From Vandiemenella viatica (lineage: Eukaryota; Arthropoda; Insecta; Orthoptera; Morabidae), in assembly GCA_031002005.1 (NCBI GenBank), contig CM061914.1, forward strand, positions 18,462,148-18,526,147: DNA of 64,000 bases. The letters run 5' to 3'. The position numbers and the translations under genes were made by a program. Position 1 is the stretch's first letter; every line of letters starts with the position of its first letter. The notes beneath the pieces are model-generated. The model saw nothing but the letters and a program-made list of their open reading frames with translations, did not search any database and was not told the origin of the DNA. Positions 62,534-64,000 of the stretch are shown here, one piece after another.

Positions 62534-63591
62534 GTTTAACGTCCCTTTTTAACAACGTGGTCTTTAGAGACGGGAAAGGATGGGGGCAAGGAATGGGAAG
62601 GAATTCGGCCATGGCCTTTTTGAAGGAAGCATCCCGGCATTCACCTGGAGTGATTTGGGGAAACCATGGAAAACCCAAATCTGGATGCCCGGACGGGGAT
62701 TCGAACCGCCGTCCTCCCGAATGCGAGGCCAGAACGCTATCCGTTACACCACCACGCTCGGTGGCTCAGAAAGCAACTTACTACATTGATGCAAGATTAA
62801 TACTTAACATTTAAACATGAGGCAAATTAAGATGAACCTCCATACAGAAGATATTTCTAAGATGAAGTGAAGTTAAGCAAATAAGCAACTTAAGCAAATA
62901 CAGCAAATTCTCCAACACATATTATGAAGTGAACAAATGGAATGAAAGTGCAAAAGAATTATTTGACAATAACTGCTATATAAATAGTAATAGTCAAATA
63001 GCCTTGCAGCTAAAGTCATGACACTCGTTACTTCTATATGGAGGCAAAATGATGGATAGGTCTTTTAACCATTCTCAAGTGAGAAAGGTGTGCAATGTTG
63101 TTACGATACTAAAGCATATATTTGTTAGAGCATAATACAAAGTAGCAATGACATCCACTTCATGCCACTCGCCAACTGCAATCTGAATTGCAAGTACTGC
63201 ATTTCCTGCTGCCACAGCCCAGCCCTAGCCCAGGATGAGCTTGCTACTAAGTCACAATTCTAAAAATTGGAGAAAAGTATTGACCTTATTTATAATATAG
63301 GGTTGGGCCTTCCCACTTTTGAAATTATTTATATATTTTTGCAGTCTTCCATGTGGTTTACAGCTAACTAGAAACTGTGCCAAAAATCCAATGCAGATGA
63401 CCACCCATTCTTTTTCGGGATTGACGCGATGTCAATGCTCACCTATCTGGCCCAGCTCGACGATCAGACAGCACGATGAGCTGGTACTTGTCTTGAGCAG
63501 CTTGGCAAGCCTCATTGCAAATGCGATCCAGGGCCTTCGAAAGCCCTCCGGGACCATCTTCACGGTCAAATGTCATGTCAATTACTTTTGT
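7254..63591 (-). CDS. GOGAT: Glutamate synthase (NAD(P)H-GOGAT), partial, 22 exons
   Basis: The fused glutamate synthase converts glutamine, 2-oxoglutarate and NAD(P)H to two glutamates; it is an iron-sulfur flavoprotein. Twenty-two exons on the minus strand (listed separately, w1 to w22) splice in frame to about 1253 residues. In order they give the end of the GltB central domain, the FMN-binding synthase barrel ([10 protein letters not shown]; a 3Fe-4S cysteine set [12 protein letters not shown]), the GXGXG beta-helix domain, a linker, and the start of a GltD-like reductase ([30 protein letters not shown]). The fusion is the eukaryotic arrangement; in bacteria these are two genes. The N-terminal glutaminase domain and the last part of the GltD domain lie outside the window. 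I saw no stop or frameshift, so the gene looks functional. Family identity is very sure; NADH versus NADPH use cannot be read from this part. Confidence 0.97.
7456..10400. other. Intron w21/w22, unidentified part
   Basis: AT-rich intron. A minus-strand stretch at about 8880-9060 reads in one frame as [17 protein letters not shown] and [17 protein letters not shown], which looks like old coding sequence, probably from a mobile element; I could not assign a family. The part at 9560-10360 has no recognisable content. Confidence 0.4.
10470..10985 (+). mobile_element. LINE-A copy 4, 3' part
   Basis: Plus-strand text such as cagaccattgctcgaatatgg and gcaaagaagggctgctagat is the reverse complement of 600-680 in copy 1. 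It encodes remnants of RPLLEYGG and [11 protein letters not shown] with shifts. Confidence 0.8.
11030..12825 (+). mobile_element. LINE-A copy 5, decayed (RT start to 3' end)
   Basis: 11270-11380 corresponds to the WKSAIVVPVHxGG and ENYRAI blocks of copy 2, and 12630-12815 to the LINE-A 3' end (aatttaccaataatgttg; aatttgcagagaacaaatgt). Frames are destroyed. It follows a 3' fragment in the same orientation, so it is a separate insertion. Confidence 0.6.
12830..12928 (-). repeat. Penelope-like terminal repeat with 22-bp inverted arms
   Basis: Perfect 22-bp inverted repeats at 12830-12851 and 12907-12928 (core ctcgggtgac). On the minus strand the interior reads gcgccgaaatattg. The same ctcgggt(g/a)gctagccgag theme occurs in the Penelope-like element at 30344-31103. 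It is embedded next to an (AT)n tract at 12959-12986. Confidence 0.6.
13040..14480 (-). pseudogene. Penelope-like retroelement, decayed (RT end and GIY-YIG)
   Basis: Minus strand, several frames. 14470-14117 contains [20 protein letters not shown] and [18 protein letters not shown], the conserved end of a Penelope-type reverse transcriptase. 13891-13550 contains [27 protein letters not shown] and [20 protein letters not shown], matching the cysteine-rich GIY-YIG endonuclease that follows the RT. Stops and shifts separate the parts, so it is inactive. The 13040-13130 end has a foldback-like terminus and an aatatttc motif at 13117-13124. Confidence 0.75.
14767..14943 (-). CDS. GOGAT: GOGAT exon w21 (GltD-like, FAD domain)
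   Basis: Fifty-nine codons encoding [20 protein letters not shown] and [16 protein letters not shown]. VFERxDRIGGLLxYGIPxMKL is conserved in GltD. It is phase 0 on both sides. Confidence 0.97.
15711..16194. mobile_element. Foldback MITE, 484 bp
   Basis: Inverted ends of about 54 bp: 15711-15765 (tcacaaaaacaattcttgtg) and 16141-16194 (its reverse complement with a few changes). The interior is AT-rich with no coding frame. I did not find a certain target duplication. Confidence 0.7.
16640..16830 (+). mobile_element. LINE-A 3' end fragment
   Basis: ttgaaagaatttaaagttaaaa, aatttgtagaggacaaatgt and the terminal gagcatgtgctccattctaa followed by ttaattaaattaaa match the 3' end of the LINE-A copies. 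Confidence 0.7.
16831..18153. other. Intron w20/w21, unidentified part
   Basis: Includes a locally GC-richer stretch at 17150-17300 with no recognised frame or repeat. The remainder is AT-rich. Nothing else seen. Confidence 0.4.
18154..18374 (-). CDS. GOGAT: GOGAT exon w20 (Fe-S and dinucleotide fold)
   Basis: Encodes [35 protein letters not shown] and [29 protein letters not shown] completes the Fe-S ligand set, and [10 protein letters not shown] is the GxGxxG flavin-binding loop. Confidence 0.97.
18778..19043 (-). CDS. GOGAT: GOGAT exon w19 (GltD-like, Fe-S binding)
   Basis: Encodes [35 protein letters not shown] and [16 protein letters not shown]. The cysteines of CMDCGVPFC and GCPLGN match the N-terminal iron-sulfur domain of GltD and related reductases. 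Confidence 0.97.
19741..21082. mobile_element. Solo LTR, 1342 bp, 4-bp target duplication
   Basis: Starts TGTAAGGACC and ends GGTGCTTACA (TG...CA with inverted ends tgtaag/cttaca), flanked by GCAT at 19737-19740 and 21083-21086. Its first 250 bases and its end match the second copy at 53818-55839. No internal coding region is present, so it is a recombined LTR of an LTR retrotransposon; superfamily unknown. Confidence 0.85.
21728..21921 (-). CDS. GOGAT: GOGAT exon w18 (end of GltB part and linker)
   Basis: Starts [13 protein letters not shown], the last conserved GltB motif, then a low-conservation charged linker (roughly residues 17-50 of the exon) that joins the two ancestral subunits in eukaryotic GOGAT. 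Homology is weakest here, but the frame and splice sites are clean. Confidence 0.92.
22848..23065 (-). mobile_element. SINE-1 copy, diverged
   Basis: Contains gggaaggagtttggccatgg, ggagaaaccatggaaaaccc and the degenerate tRNA-like B box (gggattcaaac), in the same order as the full copy at 62502-62762. Confidence 0.8.
23275..24107 (+). mobile_element. LINE-A copy 6, interrupted
   Basis: Plus-strand remnant running from the RT region (cattattctaataaatgatt; gacttgaaatgtaaattccc) to the C-terminal region (cagagaagggctactagatt). It stops near ggaataaattactaagaaat and resumes at 24808 with aataatttaccaaac, exactly as in copy 5 (12690-12730), so a 0.7-kb insertion splits it. Confidence 0.8.
24108..24805. 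mobile_element. Foldback element inside LINE-A, itself holding a SINE palindrome
   Basis: Left arm 24108-24214 (aaaatgactcatcactcacc; atgatgaacacaagaataca). The reverse-complement right arm is in two pieces, 24300-24359 and 24753-24805, separated by a SINE insertion. The arm sequence caccaaagctgaaggcagca recurs at other foldback ends here (48660, 48880). On the plus strand it carries atcgaaacattg at 24316-24327. Confidence 0.8.
24360..24752. repeat. Head-to-head SINE palindrome (2 x 151 bp, 19-bp spacer)
   Basis: T50 at 24360-24409, arm 24410-24560, spacer 24561-24579, arm 24580-24730, A22 at 24731-24752. The arms share one symmetry axis with no gaps and only about three mismatches. Each arm is the 3' body of SINE-1 without its tRNA-like head. 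Confidence 0.95.
24808..24946 (+). mobile_element. LINE-A copy 6, 3' end after the insertion
   Basis: agatgaataatttaccaaac, then ccaccagagcgagtgtttca and ttgcaattaaattaaat, the LINE-A 3' terminus. It completes the copy broken at 24107. Confidence 0.8.
24947..25842. other. Intron w17/w18, unidentified part
   Basis: 25070-25400 has an even base composition and may be an old mobile-element remnant, but I could not assign it. The rest is AT-rich with nothing seen. Confidence 0.35.
25843..26002 (-). CDS. GOGAT: GOGAT exon w17 (end of GltB-like part)
   Basis: Encodes [18 protein letters not shown], a helical stretch, and [13 protein letters not shown], which is the C-terminal end of the GltB-like half. 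The acceptor is ttgcag and the donor is gtatag. Confidence 0.94.
26151..26482. mobile_element. Foldback Penelope-like short element, 13-bp target duplication
   Basis: Flanked by direct copies of tgcactttatatt (26138-26150 and 26483-26495). The interior is a long inverted repeat (about 26149-26454) centred on an 11-bp-arm palindrome with a 1-base loop (26276-26298). The right arm has ggttgggttcgaaacgtcgg (26381-26400); the left arm lacks the gaaacgtc piece. No coding frame. Confidence 0.8.
26483..30328. other. Intron w16/w17, unidentified part
   Basis: AT-rich. A plus-strand frame at 27561-27800 ([32 protein letters not shown]) looks like old mobile-element coding sequence that I cannot assign. 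C tracts occur near 29222-29236 and 29655-29667. 28970-29060 (tataaaatgaaaactgtgta) resembles a common insect repeat end that also appears near 34885. Confidence 0.4.
30344..31103 (+). mobile_element. Penelope-like short element, 760 bp, 15-bp target duplication
   Basis: Flanked by direct tcaatctaaaccatg at 30329-30343 and 31104-31118. Inside are long inverted ends of about 90 bp: 30374-30465 (ttttctcgggtagctagccg) and 31020-31100. They enclose a GIY-YIG reading frame but no reverse transcriptase. Penelope-like elements are known for terminal repeats in either orientation and variable target duplications. Confidence 0.88.
30486..30878 (+). CDS. GIY-YIG endonuclease domain of a Penelope-like element (RT lost)
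   Basis: About 130 open codons without an [22 protein letters not shown] gives the GIY-YIG core with a CEC pair, followed by [13 protein letters not shown] and [16 protein letters not shown], then the C-terminal [19 protein letters not shown]. This is the endonuclease that nicks target DNA in Penelope-like retroelements. The stop TAA is at 30876-30878, and an in-frame TGA lies just upstream at 30483-30485. As a 5'-truncated copy it is probably not expressed as a protein. Confidence 0.8.
   Translation, partial: TPGVYRIPCECEKAYIGQTTRCIDQRCAEHARNVRLGQIDKSAVAEHSIDSGHGFNFKATRILARTRGYWDSVFSEAIEIRISKDLVNRDTGFQLSKAWSPAIQKMRVQQDNWETRTSLARQQPAEPTSS
31398..31531 (-). CDS. GOGAT: GOGAT exon w16 (GXGXG domain)
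   Basis: Encodes [19 protein letters not shown] and [15 protein letters not shown]. It ends with two bases of a Ser codon; the intron below it is 5.4 kb. Confidence 0.96.
31832..32011 (-). CDS. GOGAT: GOGAT exon w15 (GXGXG domain)
   Basis: Sixty codons encoding [34 protein letters not shown] and [13 protein letters not shown]. The repeated glycine motifs are typical of the GltB C-terminal beta-helix. Confidence 0.97.
32250..33560 (-). pseudogene. LINE-C reverse transcriptase, decayed
   Basis: Minus strand, several frames: [20 protein letters not shown] and [16 protein letters not shown] (33408-33127), a GVPQ block, QFADDTSV (about 33055-33080, in a different frame), [17 protein letters not shown] (33004-32813) and [13 protein letters not shown] with [14 protein letters not shown] (32837-32436). 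A Jockey/CR1-like RT distinct from LINE-A. Frameshifts make it inactive. Confidence 0.85.
33561..35111. other. Intron w14/w15, unidentified part
   Basis: AT-rich, with a short (aac/aat)n run near 33722-33748. Nothing else seen. Confidence 0.45.
35112..35250 (-). CDS. GOGAT: GOGAT exon w14 (GXGXG domain)
   Basis: Encodes [20 protein letters not shown], then [13 protein letters not shown] and [11 protein letters not shown]. The [10 protein letters not shown] and [14 protein letters not shown] repeats belong to the GXGXG fold. The acceptor is ttattag. Confidence 0.96.
35951..37420. mobile_element. Large foldback element with tRNA-like arms
   Basis: The left arm (about 35951-36430, minus the MITE) and right arm (about 37150-37420) are inverted copies: accatcagacatgttaag matches the reverse complement of cttaacatttctgatggt, and gcatgcaaataaa and gtgttagtttc are mirrored. 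Both arms contain gttcaaatccctgcag or its complement, close to the tRNA B box, so the arms may derive from an inverted tRNA-type SINE pair. The interior is AT-rich. Confidence 0.7.
35983..36175. mobile_element. hAT-type MITE, 193 bp, 8-bp target duplication
   Basis: Ends catgggcgccgg and cggtgcccatg are inverted repeats, flanked by perfect ATTCAATC at 35975-35982 and 36176-36183. An 8-bp duplication is the hAT signature. GC-rich, with a C run at 36036-36052, and no coding capacity. Confidence 0.85.
37440..37700 (+). pseudogene. Penelope-like GIY-YIG remnant
   Basis: gagattcctcacagttgtag, then attaatctatgttggagaga reads [16 protein letters not shown], the start of a GIY-YIG domain with its LIYVGETG core. 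Stops follow quickly, so only a remnant is left. Confidence 0.55.
38303..38455 (-). mobile_element. SINE-1 copy without tRNA head
   Basis: ggaattcggccatggccttt, then gaagcatcccagcatttgcc and ggaaaacccaaatctgga follow the family order, preceded by the T-rich end. Confidence 0.8.
39430..40480 (-). pseudogene. Tc1-like transposase, decayed
   Basis: On the minus strand LFSDKSHFN (about 39908-39935), [19 protein letters not shown] (about 39675-39727) and [12 protein letters not shown] (39615-39580) match the catalytic and C-terminal blocks of Tc1-like transposases. Stops and shifts interrupt the frame. No clear terminal repeats were found. Confidence 0.75.
40737..40885 (-). CDS. GOGAT: GOGAT exon w13 (GXGXG domain start)
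   Basis: Encodes [15 protein letters not shown], then [18 protein letters not shown], which matches the start of the beta-helix domain. It ends with two bases of a Met codon completed by w14. The donor is gtaagt. Confidence 0.95.
40886..42387. other. Intron w12/w13, unidentified
   Basis: AT-rich, with T tracts at 41456-41472 and 42031-42051. Sequence of moderate complexity at 41200-42000 may be a decayed element, not assignable by eye. Confidence 0.4.
42388..42570 (-). CDS. GOGAT: GOGAT exon w12 (end of synthase domain)
   Basis: Sixty-one codons encoding [20 protein letters not shown] and a tail ending AASETQ. LGxxKFxxLxGRxDLL is the conserved end of the barrel domain. The 3.5-kb intron above it holds the mariner element. 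Confidence 0.95.
44202..44241. repeat. (GT)n microsatellite
   Basis: A run of about 17-18 GT units just upstream of the mariner element. Confidence 0.9.
44517..45856 (+). mobile_element. Full-length mariner element, 1340 bp
   Basis: Terminal inverted repeats gagggtcagtcaaaaagtaa at 44518 and its complement ending at 45855, continuing for about 32 bp before T/A tracts of unequal length (T8 against A10). The outermost base differs (T versus C). TA duplications lie at 44515-44516 and 45857-45858. It encloses one intact transposase frame and sits in the GOGAT intron between w11 and w12, antisense to the gene. Confidence 0.96.
44681..45745 (+). CDS. Mariner transposase, intact, 354 residues
   Basis: Cut-and-paste transposase that binds the terminal repeats and inserts at TA. 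I chose the ATG at 44681 ([12 protein letters not shown]); the frame is open to 44645 but has no earlier ATG. Residues 1-110 hold the helix-turn-helix DNA-binding region ([15 protein letters not shown]). The DDE domain shows [24 protein letters not shown] and [20 protein letters not shown]; the second and third catalytic Asp are separated by 34 residues, the mariner DD34D pattern. The [14 protein letters not shown] linker is present. No stop or frameshift; length is as usual for mariner (about 345-360). It could be active. Confidence 0.96.
   Translation: MADIDARLRQRCVIEFLNAEGETPIRIHERLKKVYGVVTVDVSTVRRWVRRCKEAEGQTPLTDEKRSGRPVSAVTPHNIQQVDDIIRGDRRVTADEVCRIISLSKGSVITIIKQLGYSKVCARWVPRMLTDQNKEARKTIASQHLQRFRLEGDEFLKKIVTGDETWVHFFEPESKRQSMEWRHTSSPRKKKFKTVRSAGKVMATVFWDTEGVILVDFLEQGCTINSVQYVTTLKKLKARLQRVRPTKSMADVLLLHDNARPHTSRHTSDEIVKIGWEVLLHPPYSPDLAPSDFHLFGPLKEAHRGIHFEDEEAVKTSVRQWLTKQSCDFYRAGIHALVQRWTKTVEMGGDYIEK
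46025..46233 (-). CDS. GOGAT: GOGAT exon w11 (3Fe-4S cysteine motif)
   Basis: Encodes [20 protein letters not shown] and [15 protein letters not shown]. The three cysteines spaced C-x5-C-x4-C match the 3Fe-4S ligands of GltB; all three are kept. It is followed by [12 protein letters not shown] and a gtaaat donor. Confidence 0.97.
46432..46612 (-). CDS. GOGAT: GOGAT exon w10 (synthase domain, flavin loop)
   Basis: Encodes [20 protein letters not shown] and [18 protein letters not shown]. The [10 protein letters not shown] loop contacts FMN in known structures. It ends with one base of a Gly codon. Confidence 0.97.
46705..46915 (-). mobile_element. SINE-1 copy, diverged
   Basis: atggcctcatgaaggaacca, gtgatttggggaaaccatgg and a degraded tRNA-like head (gcatttgagcctgtg) follow the family order. 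Confidence 0.75.
46916..47740. other. Intron w9/w10, nothing identified
   Basis: AT-rich intron sequence with no recognised repeat or frame. Confidence 0.5.
47741..47941 (-). CDS. GOGAT: GOGAT exon w9 (synthase domain)
   Basis: Sixty-seven codons encoding [20 protein letters not shown] and [20 protein letters not shown]. The [14 protein letters not shown] and [11 protein letters not shown] motifs are strongly conserved in this family. Confidence 0.97.
48359..48540 (-). CDS. GOGAT: GOGAT exon w8 (synthase domain)
   Basis: Encodes [11 protein letters not shown], then [18 protein letters not shown] and [26 protein letters not shown] and KPGEGGxLPG line the flavin site in homologues. The donor is gtgaca. 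Confidence 0.97.
48636..48923. mobile_element. Foldback element, 288 bp
   Basis: The ends catttggataggagaataac (48636-48655) and the complement of gttattctcctacccaaatg (48904-48923) form inverted repeats that extend inward through caccacttaccaaaggttgc. It shares the accaaagttgaag motif with the foldback arms at 24125 and 24770. Confidence 0.75.
49136..49170. repeat. (TGG)n microsatellite
   Basis: A run of about 11 TGG/GGT units, followed by a G tract. Confidence 0.9.
49962..50196 (-). mobile_element. SINE-1 copy, near full length
   Basis: From tttacgtcttgtcgacatca through ggaaaacccaattctggatg to gggattcaaaccaccgtcct and accatgctcggtaggg; it keeps the tRNA-like head with a mutated B box. Confidence 0.85.
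50765..52374. other. Intron w7/w8, mostly unidentified
   Basis: 50769-50835 (ttaatgttaaggtcattaga) looks like a SINE-1 tail fragment. 51110-51190 contains tggtttttgatggtttcccc, SINE-like. 52225-52290 (ttgctgttgtcagtctttca, gatttgatgcaatcctccat) resembles a widespread insect dispersed repeat. The rest is AT-rich. Confidence 0.4.
52375..52470 (-). CDS. GOGAT: GOGAT exon w7 (synthase domain)
   Basis: Short exon encoding [19 protein letters not shown] and SNTGEGG. The AMSxGSxSxEAH and SNTGEGGED motifs are diagnostic of the glutamate synthase barrel. The phase joins w6 and w8. Confidence 0.96.
52903..53074 (-). CDS. GOGAT: GOGAT exon w6 (synthase domain start)
   Basis: Encodes [16 protein letters not shown] through [13 protein letters not shown]. 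The stretch around [11 protein letters not shown] leads into the FMN-binding barrel. It ends with one base of a Gly codon. Confidence 0.94.
53818..55839. mobile_element. Solo LTR, 2022 bp, 4-bp target duplication
   Basis: Starts TGTAAGGAACC and ends ATGCTTACA, flanked by GTAG at 53814-53817 and 55840-55843. The start (ctaagtgccttaactta; cttcaggtcgccacaatatt) and the end match the LTR at 19741-21082, but this copy is 680 bp longer. Confidence 0.85.
56155..56340 (-). CDS. GOGAT: GOGAT exon w5 (end of central domain)
   Basis: Sixty-two codons starting [18 protein letters not shown] and containing [14 protein letters not shown], which is the start of the synthase segment in this family. The acceptor is atcag and the donor is gtattg. 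Confidence 0.96.
56341..57780. other. Intron w4/w5, unidentified part
   Basis: AT-rich sequence. Nothing identified. Confidence 0.45.
57790..58240 (+). mobile_element. Possible LINE fragment, heavily decayed
   Basis: gcgctacatggaagagggct, catggaacagaggacaacac and aaaccaaaaattagcactt follow, with many changes, the order of the LINE-A C-terminal region (aggacaatgatggccatgac; cacaagctggcac). Low certainty. Confidence 0.4.
59439..59576 (-). CDS. GOGAT: GOGAT exon w4 (central domain)
   Basis: Forty-six codons encoding [20 protein letters not shown] and [13 protein letters not shown], the conserved KMGIS/AQIFEA region. It has a clean cag acceptor and gtaaat donor, phase 0 on both sides. Confidence 0.96.
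59778..59913 (-). CDS. GOGAT: GOGAT exon w3 (central domain)
   Basis: Encodes [20 protein letters not shown] and the following helix [28 protein letters not shown] is a hallmark of glutamate synthase. The acceptor is tgcag, the donor is gtaaat, and the exon ends on a codon boundary. Confidence 0.96.
60235..60405 (-). mobile_element. SINE-1 copy, truncated before the tRNA head
   Basis: tcttaacagtgaggtcttta, ggaatccggccatggccttt and ggaaaacccaaatctggatg match the family; it stops at gcccagacaaggattc. Confidence 0.85.
60784..60888 (-). CDS. GOGAT: GOGAT exon w2 (central domain)
   Basis: Encodes [19 protein letters not shown], then [12 protein letters not shown], the conserved block that follows the LSDR motif in GltB-type proteins. 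The acceptor is ctttttcag and the donor is gtacgg. Phase matches w1 and w3. Confidence 0.95.
61502..62290 (+). pseudogene. Penelope-like element fragment (RT end, GIY-YIG)
   Basis: [15 protein letters not shown] and [12 protein letters not shown] (61512-61703), then [20 protein letters not shown] and [13 protein letters not shown] (61703-61909) match the end of a Penelope-type [18 protein letters not shown] (about 62010-62060) matches the GIY-YIG tail, and [19 protein letters not shown] follows. Frames shift between parts. At the GIY-YIG start the sequence is rearranged into a palindrome (61961-62002). Confidence 0.75.
62502..62762 (-). mobile_element. SINE-1, full-length tRNA-derived copy with 13-bp target duplication
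   Basis: Flanked by ggctcagaaagca at 62489-62501 and 62763-62775. Read on the minus strand it starts accgagcgtggtggtgtaac, carries a perfect RNA polymerase III B box GGTTCGAATCC (62697-62707) preceded by an A-box-like segment, then the family body, and ends in a poly-A of about 28. This is the reference copy for the family in this window. Confidence 0.93.
62776..63442. other. Intron w1/w2, unidentified part
   Basis: AT-rich, no recognised repeat or frame. Confidence 0.5.
63443..63591 (-). CDS. GOGAT: GOGAT exon w1 (central domain)
   Basis: Encodes [16 protein letters not shown] through [13 protein letters not shown], the conserved GltB central-domain block. The acceptor AG is at 63592-63593 after a T-rich tract and the donor is gtgagc just below 63443. 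It ends with two bases of an Arg codon that the next exon completes. Confidence 0.95.
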
Positions 63592-64000
63592 CTGCAAAAA
63601 AAAACGCGCAGAAAAATGTTCCAGGTTAAACATGTCAAGTTAATATACAAATCAATTCCATGTTCCATATAGAAAAACACAGATAGTAGAGACATTGAGA
63701 GTGGGGCAAGAATTTGTGAAAGAAATAACACTACTTTATGGAGTCTAAAGTAAGTAGCATTGCAATAAAAGGAAACACTTGCAATTTAAAAATTACATAC
63801 CTAGGCCAGAGAATATTTCAGAATCTGTAAATCAGAACTAAAAACTACCCTAAACAAACATAACTGCCCATTTACAAAGCTGTTCTAAAAGTTCAGTGTA
63901 AATGAACAGGTTAAATGTACTATTGTCTCAGCATATGTGCAAATGATTACAGACACAAAACCACCTATGCACCATAATCAGGCTGTCCAATATGATAGCA
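63592..64000. other. Intron upstream of w1, nothing identified
   Basis: AT-rich intron running off the window. No further upstream GOGAT exon is visible. Confidence 0.5.

Overview
This is a eukaryotic, almost certainly insect, genomic window. It holds exons with GT/AG introns of hundreds to thousands of bases, AT-rich introns, and a dense load of insect-type transposable elements: mariner, Tc1-like, hAT MITE, Helitron, LINEs, a tRNA-derived SINE, Penelope-like elements and solo LTRs. Intron size and repeat content suggest a large genome, for example a polyneopteran. I cannot name the species.

One host gene runs through the window on the minus strand. It is the eukaryotic fused glutamate synthase (GOGAT), which joins a bacterial GltB-like large subunit to a GltD-like small subunit. 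I resolved 22 consecutive coding exons between 63591 and 7254 (3760 nt, about 1253 residues). All splice sites are GT/AG and every junction keeps the frame. Both ends run off the window: the N-terminal amidotransferase part lies above 64000, and the last part of the GltD-like domain lies below 1, because no exon is visible from 1 to 7253.

Region by region: 1-7250 holds LINE copies of one family (LINE-A), one of them split by a Helitron that carries a ~167-bp satellite, plus a second LINE on the plus strand. 7254-14943 holds two exons, decayed LINE-A on the plus strand, a 22-bp inverted repeat and a decayed Penelope-like element. 15000-26002 holds five exons, a foldback MITE, a solo LTR, and a three-level nest (LINE, foldback element, SINE palindrome). 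26003-35250 holds two Penelope-like short elements with 13- and 15-bp target duplications, exons, and a third LINE. 35251-46024 holds a foldback element with a hAT MITE inside its arm, a dead Tc1-like element and an intact mariner. 46025-64000 holds eleven exons, SINE copies, a second solo LTR, a foldback element and a Penelope-like fragment.

GOGAT makes two glutamates from glutamine and 2-oxoglutarate with NAD(P)H, and so re-assimilates ammonia together with glutamine synthetase. No other host gene is seen. The most unusual material is in the introns: the Helitron-borne satellite, the SINE palindrome nested two levels deep, and a recurring stem-GAAA-RTY motif in Penelope-like termini that resembles a hammerhead ribozyme core.
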